Shown: in pieces, positions 44,906 through 53,550 of the stretch
Layout: the number at the start of each line of letters is the position of its first letter
Numbering within the stretch: the stretch's first letter is position 1
Assembly: GCF_003990445.1 (NCBI RefSeq)
Contig: NZ_REEZ01000003.1
Location: 282,635-346,634, forward strand
DNA length: 64,000 nucleotides
Source of the DNA: Pararhodobacter zhoushanensis
Lineage (GTDB): Bacteria; Pseudomonadota; Alphaproteobacteria; Rhodobacterales; Rhodobacteraceae
Direction of reading: 5' to 3'
Notes under the pieces: model-generated
What the model saw: only the letters and a program-made list of their open reading frames with translations
Told to the model about the DNA's origin: nothing
Databases searched by the model: none
Made by a program: the position numbers and the translations under genes

Positions 44906-45604
44906 TCACCCTTTGTCGAGATAGTTGTAGATCGTGTGCCGGGTGACCCCCAGCCGCTCGGCTGCCATTTCGACGCTGGAGCGCACCAGAAACAGCCCGC
45001 GATCATTCATCAGCCGCACCGCCTGCGCGCGCTCGTCTTTGGTCAACGCGCCAGTGGTCGCGGCGACGCTGGCGATGCTCTCTTCGATGATGCTGTGCAC
45101 CATCACATCGACCGAGGGGCTTTCGTCGGGCTTCGGCGCAGGCTCGTCTATCGGGGCAAACAACCCTTCGATCAGCCCGCGCAATTGCAGCAGCCGGCTG
45201 CGGTCGGCATTGGCGCAGAGCGCGGCAAAGGCGCGGCCGTCCTGATTGCGAAACATCAGGCTGAGCGAGTCCAGCTCGCGCCCGTCGGGCAGGCGGGTGC
45301 GGTAATCGGCGACGACGGTGCAGGCCTCATTCGCGTCGCCATTCTCGATCAGCGCTTTCAGCCCCTTGTCGTCGAATGGCCCTGAAAAGATCGCACTGCC
45401 CACGCCACGGCCGCTGATCCGGCCATTGGCGATGGCGACGACCGAACTGTCTGGATGGGACAGATCATGCAGCACCAGCTCCAGATCGGGGCCGAGCAGC
45501 GCGCCGGTATGGTTGACCACCCATTTCAGGGTCGACAGGACAAGGGCGCATTCACGCGGGGTCGAGGGTACAATCACAGGGCCGGGCCTTTGTTGCAGGG
45601 TCAT
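44906..45604 (-). CDS. YheO/DauR-type PAS-HTH transcriptional regulator
   Basis: This 232-aa regulator has an N-terminal YheO-like PAS domain (LSTLKWVVNHTGALLGPDLELVLHDLSHPDSSVVAIANGRISGR, about 24-67) and a C-terminal helix-turn-helix (MAAERLGVTRHTIYNYLDKG). DauR, a relative, controls D-arginine use in Pseudomonas. Its start overlaps the RidA-like gene by 4 bases, so it is the last gene of the peptidase/aminotransferase operon. It lies just before aapJ, which it may also control. Confidence 0.88.
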   Translation of the reverse strand: MTLQQRPGPVIVPSTPRECALVLSTLKWVVNHTGALLGPDLELVLHDLSHPDSSVVAIANGRISGRGVGSAIFSGPFDDKGLKALIENGDANEACTVVADYRTRLPDGRELDSLSLMFRNQDGRAFAALCANADRSRLLQLRGLIEGLFAPIDEPAPKPDESPSVDVMVHSIIEESIASVAATTGALTKDERAQAVRLMNDRGLFLVRSSVEMAAERLGVTRHTIYNYLDKG

Positions 45605-46062
45605 GGGGTCATCGCAACGATCATAGACACTTCCACGGGTAAGTTCATCGGCAATGCGGGGGTGGCGACCGCGGCGCGGGCGTGGCGTCCGGCATCGCCC
45701 AGAATGGCGACCAGCAGCTCTGAGGCCCCGTTGATCACCAGATGCTGGCTGAAGAAACCGGGGGCCGAGGCGACATAGCCGGTCAGGTTGAGAACCGCCT
45801 CGATCCGCGACAGTTCGCCGATCTCGGCCTTGATTGCCGCCAGCGCGTTCAGGGCGGTCAGGTGCGCGGCCTCGATCCCCTGTTCCAGCGTCACGTCTTC
45901 GCCCAGCCGCCCGGTGATTGTGGGCGCGCCGTCCCTGATCGGGCCTTGGCCGGACAGATAGAGCAACCCGTTATGCACCCGCGCCGGGACATACGCAGCC
46001 AGCGGCCCCTGTGCCATGGGCAAGGTCAGGCCCAAGGCGGCGAGCGTGTCTTCAGGGGTCAT
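45601..46062 (-). CDS. RidA-like protein (Atu1953-type) without the catalytic Arg
   Basis: This 153-aa protein belongs to the YjgF/YER057c/UK114 superfamily, in the longer group with LYLSGQGPIRDG and TGYVASAPGFFSQHLVINGAS. True RidA deaminases hydrolyse reactive enamines and imines and need the Arg of the EVARLP motif. Here the aligned segment reads VATPALP, so that Arg is missing and deaminase activity is unlikely. It overlaps both neighbours by 4 bases, which implies a role in the same pathway as the aminotransferase. Confidence 0.85.
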   Translation of the reverse strand: MTPEDTLAALGLTLPMAQGPLAAYVPARVHNGLLYLSGQGPIRDGAPTITGRLGEDVTLEQGIEAAHLTALNALAAIKAEIGELSRIEAVLNLTGYVASAPGFFSQHLVINGASELLVAILGDAGRHARAAVATPALPMNLPVEVSMIVAMTP

Positions 46063-47150
46063 GGCTGGTTTCCTGCGATGGCGATCAGGGCCGCGCAGCA
46101 GGCGTCGAGATCGGCTTGGGTATTGTAGATATGCGGCGCGATCCGCAGCAGCGCGCCACGCGCGCTGAGCTTGATGCCGCGTTTGGCCAGATCGGCGGCC
46201 CAGCGTTCGGGGTCGAGCACCTTGACGGCGACCAGCCCGGCAGCGGCATCGCGGGGGGTGACCACCTCGAAACCGGCGGCACGCAGCTGATCCGCCAGCG
46301 TGCGTTGCAACAGGGCCACCCGCTCGAAGATCGCCTCCCAGCCAAGGCCGGTCAGATATTTCAACGCCGCCTCAAGCGCGGCAAGGCCGGGGTAGTTCAC
46401 ATGCGAGGGTTGCAGCAGTTTCGAGGGCGCAAGATTGGCATAGCCGCGCTGCTGCGGTGCCATCTGGGCACGCAGCAAGGGTGAGGTCACGCTCAGGCCC
46501 AGCCCGAAACCGGCCATCGTCCATTTGAAGAACGAGGTGACGTAGAGATCGGCCAGCGCCGCATCGACCGGCACCGCGCCAACCGCGTGCACGCCGTCCA
46601 CCACCAGCACCACGCCCGCCGTGCGGCAGGCTGTGGACAGCGCGGCCAGATCGACCCGCGTGCCGGTTTCCCAATGCACATGCGACACGGCGACATAGCG
46701 CGCGCCAGGCAGGGCGGCGATCAGCCGGGCCGTTCGGTCGCGCTCATCGGGAATGTCGATCAGATCCAGCACCGCGCCGCGCGCGTCCAGCCCCTGCGCG
46801 ACCGCCAGCACCGAAGGGAATTCGTCCGCCGCCAGCACCACCCGGTCGCCAGCCGCCACTGGCACCGCCTGCATCGCGCGGTTCAGCACGTCGGTGCTGC
46901 CGGAACCGAAATCGAGCCAGTCAGGCGAGACGCCGAGCAGCGCCGCCAGCTCGCCCTCAACCCGGGTGCGCATCGCCATCCATTCGGGGCGTCCGTCAAA
47001 GCCCCGGCTCTGCATCTCGTCATAGAAACGCGCCGCGGCGGCACCGGTGCCGGGCGCGGCCAGCCCGGTCGCGCCGCTGTCGAGATAGGTGCACTGCGCC
47101 AGATAGGGGAAATCCCGGCGCAGTGCCGCGATGGTTGAGTCGTTGAACAT
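46059..47150 (-). CDS. Class V aminotransferase-fold PLP enzyme
   Basis: This 363-aa enzyme is of the cysteine desulfurase / isopenicillin N epimerase-like fold. The PLP-binding lysine is Lys209 in YVTSFFKWTMAG. Asp185 with His188 in VVDGVHAVGAV stacks on the cofactor. There is no mobile Cys loop like that of IscS, so elimination, epimerisation or transamination of an amino acid is more likely than desulfuration. A long hairpin covers its ribosome site AAGGGGG. The RidA-like gene overlaps its end by 4 bases. Confidence 0.85.
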   Translation of the reverse strand: MFNDSTIAALRRDFPYLAQCTYLDSGATGLAAPGTGAAAARFYDEMQSRGFDGRPEWMAMRTRVEGELAALLGVSPDWLDFGSGSTDVLNRAMQAVPVAAGDRVVLAADEFPSVLAVAQGLDARGAVLDLIDIPDERDRTARLIAALPGARYVAVSHVHWETGTRVDLAALSTACRTAGVVLVVDGVHAVGAVPVDAALADLYVTSFFKWTMAGFGLGLSVTSPLLRAQMAPQQRGYANLAPSKLLQPSHVNYPGLAALEAALKYLTGLGWEAIFERVALLQRTLADQLRAAGFEVVTPRDAAAGLVAVKVLDPERWAADLAKRGIKLSARGALLRIAPHIYNTQADLDACCAALIAIAGNQP

Positions 47151-47151
47151 T

Positions 47152-47185
47152 TGTCCCCCTTGCCCTGAGCAGGCCTTGGGGGACA
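47152..47185 (-). promoter_or_regulatory. Hairpin enclosing the aminotransferase ribosome site
   Basis: Arms TGTCCCCC (47152-47159) and GGGGGACA (47178-47185) pair perfectly, with further inner pairs (GCC/GGC). On the mRNA the pairing includes the AAGGGGGAC Shine-Dalgarno sequence that ends 2 bases before the start codon at 47150. This would hold back translation unless opened. Confidence 0.55.
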
Positions 47186-47212
47186 GATTTACACAGACCG
47201 TAGAGTAAATCT
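47185..47212. promoter_or_regulatory. Inverted repeat upstream of the aminotransferase gene
   Basis: AGATTTAC (47185-47192) and GTAAATCT (47205-47212) form perfect 8-bp arms around 12 bases, in the 82-bp gap between the M24 peptidase and aminotransferase genes. A further CTAC/GTAG pair follows at 47211-47223. It looks like an operator or a second hairpin. Confidence 0.4.
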
Positions 47213-47232
47213 ACAGAAAGTAGATGTCGGCT

Positions 47233-48324
47233 TCAGAGGTCGAGCATCCGGGGCAGGGCGCTGAGAATTTCCGGCCCGTCCTTGCGCAGTACGACGATCT
47301 CTTCCAGCCGCACGCCAAAGCGCCCGGCCAGATAGATCCCCGGCTCGATCGAGAACACATTGCCCTCTTCCAGCACGGTTTCGCTGGTCGCCGTGATATA
47401 AGGGCCTTCGTGCACGTCGATGCCCAACCCGTGACCGGTGCGGTGCACAAATTTGGGACCATAGCCCGCCGCCTCGATCACACCACGCGCGGCGGCGTCA
47501 ACCTCGCGCGCCTTGACGCCCGGACGCGCCGCCGCCATCGCTGCCTTGACCGCGTGATCCACCGTGGCGCGGATCGTGCGGTATTCGTCAGGCTCGGTGC
47601 CGAACCAGAAACTGCGCGTCATGTCCGAGGGATAGCCGCCGATCCGGCAGCCGGTGTCGATCAGCACGGCCATGTTGTCTTCGAGCACCGCATCGCTGGT
47701 GTGGTGATGCGGGAAGGCGCCGTTCGCGCCAAAGCCGATGATGGTAAACTCGGGCTGTGCGCCATGGGCCTTATAGTAGTCGTGGATGATCGCCTGCACG
47801 TCACGCTCGGTCATGCCGACTTTCAGCTGCGCCATCGCGGCGCGCACTGCGTCATCGTTCAGCCGGGCCGAGGCGATCAGGGCCTCGACTTCGGCGGCGT
47901 CCTTGTGGCCGCGCAACCGGCCCACAGTGTCAGCAGTGAACCGGCGGCGCGGGCTGTCGAGCGCATCGAGCACCAGAAGCGCGAAGTCGGCGCGCATGGT
48001 TTCGTCCAGCACGACCGACAGGCCGGGCCGGGTTGCGCCCGCCTGGGTCAGGATGTCGGTCAGTGCCTGCGCGGGGCCATCGGCATCGCCCCAGCTGTGG
48101 AAAGGCAGCGCGGTGTTCTGGCGGGCGGCGTCTGCATTCAGCGCGGGCATCAGGAACCCGGCGTAGTCCTGCGACACGATCACCAGCACCGGGCGCTCAT
48201 CGCCATGCGGGTCAACGCCGGTGAGCCACAGCATATGGCTCGACGGCCCCAGAATGCACAGGTCGGTGTCGGTCTTGGCCATCTCGGCGCGCAGAGCGCG
48301 CAGGCGGGTGTCGTGGATGCTCAT
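47233..48324 (-). CDS. M24-family metallopeptidase (Xaa-Pro type)
   Basis: This 363-aa enzyme has the creatinase-like N-terminal domain and the pita-bread catalytic domain of aminopeptidase P. All five metal ligands are present: Asp223 and Asp234 (LIDTGCRIGGYPSDMT), His298 (GHGLGIDVHEG), Glu327 (SIEPGIYL) and Glu341 (RLEE). The family also includes non-peptide hydrolases such as ectoine hydrolase DoeA, so the substrate may not be a dipeptide. It lies after the binding-protein gene, separated by a strong hairpin. Confidence 0.9.
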   Translation of the reverse strand: MSIHDTRLRALRAEMAKTDTDLCILGPSSHMLWLTGVDPHGDERPVLVIVSQDYAGFLMPALNADAARQNTALPFHSWGDADGPAQALTDILTQAGATRPGLSVVLDETMRADFALLVLDALDSPRRRFTADTVGRLRGHKDAAEVEALIASARLNDDAVRAAMAQLKVGMTERDVQAIIHDYYKAHGAQPEFTIIGFGANGAFPHHHTSDAVLEDNMAVLIDTGCRIGGYPSDMTRSFWFGTEPDEYRTIRATVDHAVKAAMAAARPGVKAREVDAAARGVIEAAGYGPKFVHRTGHGLGIDVHEGPYITATSETVLEEGNVFSIEPGIYLAGRFGVRLEEIVVLRKDGPEILSALPRMLDL

Positions 48325-48349
48325 GGGGGCCTCATTCGTGGAACGGGAA

Positions 48350-48378
48350 GGGCCGCCCGCACGGGTGGCGGGCGGCCC
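48350..48378. other. Intra-operon hairpin after the binding-protein gene
   Basis: A perfect 11-bp GC stem (48350-48360 with 48368-48378, 7-base loop) lies 24 bases past the binding-protein stop codon and 26 bases before the M24 gene. It has no T-tract. It probably protects the binding-protein mRNA. Confidence 0.6.
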
Positions 48379-48402
48379 GGAAAGCGTCAGCGCGGGGCCG
48401 GG

Positions 48403-49986
48403 TTATTCGGCTTTTTCGACCAGACGGTAGTAAACGAAGTCCGAGGTCGCGCCATTCACATAACCGGTGACGTCATGCGCCATCGCGACCTGATACGCCG
48501 CCTGGAACATGATGACGATGGGCGAGTTTTCCTGCACCTGACGCTGCAGGTCCAGATACATCTCCTGACGCGCTGCCGGGTCTGCTTCGGTCAGCGCGGC
48601 CGTGGTCAGGTCGTTCATTTCCTGCGGCACGGCCCACGAGTTGCGCCAGGTGGTCGTGGCAGCATAGGCGTCCTGGCTGTTGTCGCTGTTATAGGCGAAG
48701 GCCTTGGCGTTCGAATGCGGGTCCATGAAGTCCGGGCCCCAATAGAGCAGCATCGCCTGATGGCTGCGCTCGCGGTAGCGGGTGATGACCTGGCTGCCGC
48801 TGCCCGGCAGGATTTCAAAGTTGATCCCGGCTTCGGCAAAGCTGGCCTGCAGCGATTGCGCCATATCGGTGAAGGGCGCGGCGTTGATCACATCCAGCGT
48901 GACGGTGATCGGCAGGTCCACACCGGCGTCGGACAGGATCTGCTCGGCACGCTCGGGGTCATAAGTATAGGGCGTGTCGTTCAGCGCGCCGGGGAAACCA
49001 TTGGGCCAGAACGCCTGATGCACTTCCATCTGACCGGCGAGGAAGCTGTCGACCATGCCCTCATAGTTCACCAGATAGCGGGCGGCCTGCCACACGGCGG
49101 GGTTGGTCAGCTGTTCGTCGGCTTGGTTGAACGACAGGAAGTGGACGGCGGCCTGCGGGAAGGTTTCGACCGTCAGGGCGTCGGTGTCCAGACCGGCGAT
49201 CTGGTCGGGCGTCAGGTTGCGCGCCATGTCGACGTCGCCCTGTTCCAGCAGCAGCTGCTGCGTGGCGGATTCCGAGACGTGGCGAATGATCACGCTGTCA
49301 ATTGCCGGGGCGCCGTTGAAATAGGCGTCATTGGCTTGCAGACGGATCAGTTCAGCCGGGCGGAACATGCGCAGCGAGAACGGGCCGGTGCCGGCCGAGT
49401 TCGCGTTGAGCCAGGCGTTGCCCAGATCGTCGCCCTCAGCGTGCTCCATCACCGTCACTTCGTCAACGATGGACGCCGGACGCGCGGCCAGCACGTTCAT
49501 CACGAAGGCAGGCGAGAAATCACCGGCGTAGCGGATGGTCACGGTGCCGTCGCCGGCGGTGATCATCTCGGCCACGTTTTCGGGCGTCCAGCCCAGCTGG
49601 GTCAGGATGAAGGCGGGCGTCAGGTTCAGCTGAACCACGCGCGACAGCGAGAAGACGACATCCTCGGGGCGGACCGGGTTGCCCGAGTGGAACGTCACCC
49701 CGTCACGCAGGGTGAAGGTGATGGTCTTGGCCTCGGCGTCGATCTCCCACGACGACGCAAGGCCGGGGGCCAGCGTGGTGGTGTCGGCGGCGTCATATTG
49801 CACCAGACGGTCATAGACGTTGGTGACCAGCTCACCCGAGGTGAACTCATAGGCCTGCGCCGGGTCGATGGCGACGATATCGTCGATGTTCTGGGCAACG
49901 ACCAGCGTGTCGGCGGGCGTATCGGCCAGCGCGGGCAGGGGCATGGCCAGCACTGCGGCAAGCAGGGCGGGGCGGATAAGGGACAT
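48403..49986 (-). CDS. Peptide/opine-type ABC transporter binding protein
   Basis: This 527-aa periplasmic binding protein (family 5, DppA/OppA) has a signal peptide ending LPALA (about residue 22), then TLVVAQNIDDIVAIDPAQAYEF and FTLRDGVTFHSGNPVRPEDVVFSLSRV, both diagnostic. It supplies the DppBCDF-like transporter encoded divergently from 50772. Family 5 proteins bind peptides, opines, nickel or sugars; the adjacent M24 hydrolase and PLP enzyme favour a peptide or amino-acid derivative. It follows the XRE-cupin gene by 22 bp. Confidence 0.92.
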   Translation of the reverse strand: MSLIRPALLAAVLAMPLPALADTPADTLVVAQNIDDIVAIDPAQAYEFTSGELVTNVYDRLVQYDAADTTTLAPGLASSWEIDAEAKTITFTLRDGVTFHSGNPVRPEDVVFSLSRVVQLNLTPAFILTQLGWTPENVAEMITAGDGTVTIRYAGDFSPAFVMNVLAARPASIVDEVTVMEHAEGDDLGNAWLNANSAGTGPFSLRMFRPAELIRLQANDAYFNGAPAIDSVIIRHVSESATQQLLLEQGDVDMARNLTPDQIAGLDTDALTVETFPQAAVHFLSFNQADEQLTNPAVWQAARYLVNYEGMVDSFLAGQMEVHQAFWPNGFPGALNDTPYTYDPERAEQILSDAGVDLPITVTLDVINAAPFTDMAQSLQASFAEAGINFEILPGSGSQVITRYRERSHQAMLLYWGPDFMDPHSNAKAFAYNSDNSQDAYAATTTWRNSWAVPQEMNDLTTAALTEADPAARQEMYLDLQRQVQENSPIVIMFQAAYQVAMAHDVTGYVNGATSDFVYYRLVEKAE

Positions 49987-50008
49987 CAGGATAACCTCCG
50001 GGGTTGGG

Positions 50009-50626
50009 TCAGGTGTTGATATTGGCCGGGATCATTTCCGGCAGGCGAGACGACCGCCCGCTCTGCAAGACCGACAGTGTGCCGGTCCACAGGATGCGTG
50101 CAGGTGCATCGGTCGTATTGGCCCAGGAATGGGGGGTCGAGCCGCTGTAATGCAGGCTGTCCCCCGTCCTGAGGGTGAAGGTTTCGCCACCCAGCATCTG
50201 GGTGACCGCACCTTCTAGGATGAAGATGATCTCTTCGCCCTCATGCGAGGTGACTTCGGATTCAAAGCCCGGCGGGACGTGCAGTATGTAGGACGACAGC
50301 CCGGCACCCGGAAAGCTGGCGCCAAGCGTCTCGTATCCCAGCGCCGAGGTGTCGATGGAGAATTGCGGCCGCTCACCGGCGCGGGTCAGCTGATCGGCGG
50401 GGCGGGTTGCGCCGATGAAATGCTCCAGTCCCACGTCCAATCCCTGCGCGATCTGCGCCAGCGTGCCCAGCGACGGCGTGGCCAGCCCGCGCTCGACCTG
50501 ACTGAGGAAACCGGGCGACAAACCGGCCTCGTCGCAGAGCGCCTGCAGGGTCAGGCCCAGCTGCTTGCGCCGCCGCCTGATATGCGCGCCAAGGTTCGGG
50601 TCGGTCTTGGGTTTGGGTCGGGCCAT
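50009..50626 (-). CDS. XRE-cupin transcriptional regulator
   Basis: This 205-aa regulator has an N-terminal XRE helix-turn-helix (LGLTLQALCDEAGLSPGFLSQVERGLA from about residue 18) and a C-terminal cupin ligand domain (HEGEEIIFILEGAVTQML). It is of the PuuR/SutR kind that commonly controls amine and amino-acid catabolism. It heads the minus-strand arm of the locus and is divergent from the transporter operon. No clear ribosome site precedes its ATG. Two similar palindromes in the divergent region are its probable targets. Confidence 0.9.
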   Translation of the reverse strand: MARPKPKTDPNLGAHIRRRRKQLGLTLQALCDEAGLSPGFLSQVERGLATPSLGTLAQIAQGLDVGLEHFIGATRPADQLTRAGERPQFSIDTSALGYETLGASFPGAGLSSYILHVPPGFESEVTSHEGEEIIFILEGAVTQMLGGETFTLRTGDSLHYSGSTPHSWANTTDAPARILWTGTLSVLQSGRSSRLPEMIPANINT

Positions 50627-50647
50627 AGGGATTCGCTGTGTCCGTCC

Positions 50648-50683
50648 ATCAAAATTTTTTTGATTTAAGCAAAGTTTTTTGCT
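50648..50683. promoter_or_regulatory. Tandem palindromes, candidate XRE-cupin operators
   Basis: ATCAAAA-TTT-TTTTGAT (50648-50664) and AGCAAA-GTTT-TTTGCT (50668-50683) are perfect palindromes of almost the same sequence, centred about 20 bp apart (two helical turns). They sit 22-57 bases upstream of the regulator start and about 90-125 bases upstream of the divergent transporter gene. The arrangement fits cooperative binding by two dimers. Confidence 0.6.
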
Positions 50684-50771
50684 AGAGCCAAGAAAATTGT
50701 TGCACGCTTTGCTGGAAACTGCCGACAGTCACCGGACGCTTTCAGACCCAGCGATCCAGAACAGGAGCCCC

Positions 50772-51818
50772 ATGAAACCTCAACGCAGAGGCCCGTCCGC
50801 ATGGTCCCGTCACCTTCGATCCGTGCTTGGATTCGCGGTGATTCTGGCGCTCACCTTTCTGGGCTTGCTGGCCATCACGTTCTTCATTGGCCGCATCATT
50901 CCGATTGATCCGGTGCTCGCCGTTGTCGGCGACCGCGCCACCAACGCCCAGTACGAGGCCGCGCGCATCGCCATGGGGCTGGACCAGCCGCTGCCGATGC
51001 AGTTCATCGCCTATGTCGGCGACGTGTTCAGCGGCGATCTGGGGCGCTCGGTCTCGACCAACCGCGAGGTTTCGACCGACCTGATCCGCGTGTTCCCGGC
51101 CACGCTGGAAATGGCGACCATCGGCATCATCATCGGCGTGCTGTTGGGTGTGCCGCTGGGTGTGCTGGCAGCGATCAAGCGCGGAAAGATCACCGACCAG
51201 CTGATCCGGGTGTTTGCGCTGTTGGGCTATTCGGTGCCCGCCTTCTGGCTGGGGCTTGTCGGTCTGGCGCTGTTCTATGCGGGTCTGGGCTGGGTTGCCG
51301 GACCGGGGCGCGTGGACATCTATTATGAGGGGCTGGTCGATCCGGTCACCGGCCTGTTGCTGGTCGACAGTCTGCTGGCGGGCGAGCCGGAGGTTTTCTT
51401 CAGCGCCCTGTCGCACATCATCCTGCCCGCCACGATCCTTGGCTTCTTCTCGCTCGCCTATATCGCGCGGATGACGCGCAGCTTCATGCTGGACCAGTTG
51501 GGGCAGGAATACGTCACCACCGCACGGGTCAAGGGTGTGTCGGAATGGCGGGTGATCTGGGTGCATGCTTTCGGCACAATCCGTGTGCCGCTGATTACCG
51601 TGATCGGCCTCAGCTATGCCGCCCTGCTCGAAGGCTCGGTGATGATCGAGACGGTGTTCAGCTGGCCCGGCATCGGCAACTACCTGACCACGGCGCTGTT
51701 CAACGCGGACATGAACGCCGTGCTCGGTGCGACGCTGGTCATCGGGGCGGTGTTCATCGTCATCAACAAACTGTCGGACGTGCTCTACCGCGTCCTTGAT
51801 CCGCGGAGCCGCTCATGA
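50772..51818 (+). CDS. Dpp/Opp-type ABC transporter permease (DppB-like)
   Basis: This 348-aa permease has the long first periplasmic loop of DppB-type subunits and the EAA loop QEYVTTARVKGVSEWRVIWVHAF, then ALLEGSVMIETVFSWPGIGNYL. The start at 50772 is behind AGGAG; the frame opens earlier without support. It is the first gene of a five-gene operon with 4-bp overlaps throughout, divergent from its binding-protein gene. Confidence 0.93.
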   Translation: MKPQRRGPSAWSRHLRSVLGFAVILALTFLGLLAITFFIGRIIPIDPVLAVVGDRATNAQYEAARIAMGLDQPLPMQFIAYVGDVFSGDLGRSVSTNREVSTDLIRVFPATLEMATIGIIIGVLLGVPLGVLAAIKRGKITDQLIRVFALLGYSVPAFWLGLVGLALFYAGLGWVAGPGRVDIYYEGLVDPVTGLLLVDSLLAGEPEVFFSALSHIILPATILGFFSLAYIARMTRSFMLDQLGQEYVTTARVKGVSEWRVIWVHAFGTIRVPLITVIGLSYAALLEGSVMIETVFSWPGIGNYLTTALFNADMNAVLGATLVIGAVFIVINKLSDVLYRVLDPRSRS

Positions 51819-52717
51819 CCCTGACAACCTGGTTGACGGATGATGCCCCGGCCTCGCGCCTGCAGGCCAATCTGGGCCGCGCCTATGACGTGACCCGCCG
51901 CTTGCTGCGCAACCCGCTGGCGGCGCTGGGCGTGGCGATCCTGACCGTGCTGATCGTCTGCGCTGCCTTCGCGCCGTGGATCGCGCCCTATTCGCCCATC
52001 GGGCAGGATCTGGGCGCGCGGCTGATGCCGCCCTCGGCAACCAACTGGATGGGCACGGACGAGCTGGGCCGCGATATCTTTTCCCGGGTCGTGCATGGCG
52101 CGCGCCTGACGCTGCTGATCGTCGGTATGGTCGCGGTGATCTCGGCGCCCTTGGGTCTGATCCTTGGCGCGGTGTCGGGCTATTTCGGTGGCTGGACGGA
52201 CCGGGTGCTGATGGGGATCACCGACGTGTTCTTGTCGATGCCCAAACTGATCCTTGCGCTGGCCTTTGTCGCCGCTCTGGGGCCGGGGATCGAAAACGCG
52301 ATCATCGCCATCGCGATCACCGCCTGGCCACCCTATGCCCGCCTCGCGCGGGCCGAGACGCTGACTTTCCGCAACTCTGAATTCGTGCAGGCCGTGCGGC
52401 TGGCCGGGGCAAGCCATATGCGCGTCATCGGGCTGCACATCCTGCCGCTGTGCACCTCGTCCACCATCATCCGCGTGACGCTGGACATGGCCGGGATCAT
52501 CCTGACCGCTGCCGGTCTGGGCTTTCTGGGCCTTGGTGCGCAGCCGCCACTGCCGGAATGGGGTGCGATGATCTCGCGCGGGCGCAGTTTCATTCTGGAT
52601 CAATGGTGGGTCGCCACCATGCCGGGCTTTGCCATCATTCTGGTGTCGCTGGGTTTTTGCTTTCTGGGTGACGGGCTGCGCGACGTGCTGGACCCCAAGA
52701 GCGGGGATAAATCATGA
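51815..52717 (+). CDS. Dpp/Opp-type ABC transporter permease (DppC-like)
   Basis: This 300-aa permease is the DppC-type partner. The signature GTDELGRDIFSRVVHGARLTL lies near residue 74, and the EAA loop SEFVQAVRLAGASHMRVIGLHIL near residue 188. It ends with PPLPEWGAMISRGRSFIL, also typical. The gene overlaps both neighbours by 4 bases. Confidence 0.94.
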   Translation: MTLTTWLTDDAPASRLQANLGRAYDVTRRLLRNPLAALGVAILTVLIVCAAFAPWIAPYSPIGQDLGARLMPPSATNWMGTDELGRDIFSRVVHGARLTLLIVGMVAVISAPLGLILGAVSGYFGGWTDRVLMGITDVFLSMPKLILALAFVAALGPGIENAIIAIAITAWPPYARLARAETLTFRNSEFVQAVRLAGASHMRVIGLHILPLCTSSTIIRVTLDMAGIILTAAGLGFLGLGAQPPLPEWGAMISRGRSFILDQWWVATMPGFAIILVSLGFCFLGDGLRDVLDPKSGDKS

Positions 52718-53550
52718 GCGCGCCGCTGCTTGAGGTCGAAAACCTCACCGTCACCTTTCCCACCCCCAGTGGGCCGGTCAATGTGGTCGATGGCGTCAGC
52801 CTGACGCTGGGAACCGAGCGGCTGGGCATCGTGGGCGAAAGCGGCTCGGGCAAGTCGATGACCGGCCGCGCGATCCTTGGCCTGATCCGCCCGCCGGGGC
52901 GCGTGACGGCGGACAAGCTGGCGTTCGAGGGCACCGAGCTGCAAAGCCTGAGCGCCCGCCAGATGCGCAAGATCCGCGGCGCGCGGATCTCGATGGTGAT
53001 GCAGGATCCGAAATTCTCGCTCAACCCGGTGATGACCGTGGGCCGCCAGATCGCCGAAGCCCTGCGCACGCACGAAAACCTGCCGCGCCGCGATGTGAAG
53101 GCGCGGGTGGCCGAGATGCTGCACTCGGTGCGCATCACCGATCCTGAGCGGGTCATGGGCCTGTACCCGCACGAGGTATCCGGCGGCATGGGGCAGCGCA
53201 TCATGATCGCCATGATGCTGATCCCCCGCCCGCGCATCCTGATCGCGGACGAGCCAACCAGCGCGCTGGATGTGTCCGTGCAGGGGCAGGTGCTGGACCT
53301 GATCGACGATCTGGTGCGCGACAACGGCATGGGTCTGCTGCTCGTCAGCCACGATCTGCATCTGGTCGGACGCTATTGCGACCGGGTGATGGTGATGAAC
53401 GCCGGGCGCGTGGTCGAAACGCTGGACGCCAGGAACCTGCACGCCGCCCAGCACCCTTACACCAAGGGCCTGCTCGCCGCCGTCCCCCGGATGAACGAAA
53501 CGCGCGAGGTTCTGCCGACCCTCGACCGCAGCCAATGGGCCGCCACATGA
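52714..53550 (+). CDS. Dpp/Opp-type ABC transporter ATPase (DppD-like)
   Basis: This 278-aa ATPase has Walker A GESGSGKSM, a variant ending in Met rather than Thr, as is frequent in this family. The signature is SGGMGQRIMIAMML, and Walker B is [13 protein letters not shown]. It is shorter than many DppD proteins and its C-terminal substrate-family tail is brief, without an obvious Fe-S Cys set. It overlaps the DppF-like gene by 4 bases. Confidence 0.93.
   Translation: MSAPLLEVENLTVTFPTPSGPVNVVDGVSLTLGTERLGIVGESGSGKSMTGRAILGLIRPPGRVTADKLAFEGTELQSLSARQMRKIRGARISMVMQDPKFSLNPVMTVGRQIAEALRTHENLPRRDVKARVAEMLHSVRITDPERVMGLYPHEVSGGMGQRIMIAMMLIPRPRILIADEPTSALDVSVQGQVLDLIDDLVRDNGMGLLLVSHDLHLVGRYCDRVMVMNAGRVVETLDARNLHAAQHPYTKGLLAAVPRMNETREVLPTLDRSQWAAT

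Noticed and set aside
47224-50019. A 931-codon open frame on the plus strand opposite the M24 and binding-protein genes
   Set aside because: It lies antisense to two well-supported genes with intact motifs. Long antisense frames are expected from GC-rich third positions, and the translation shows no known domain.
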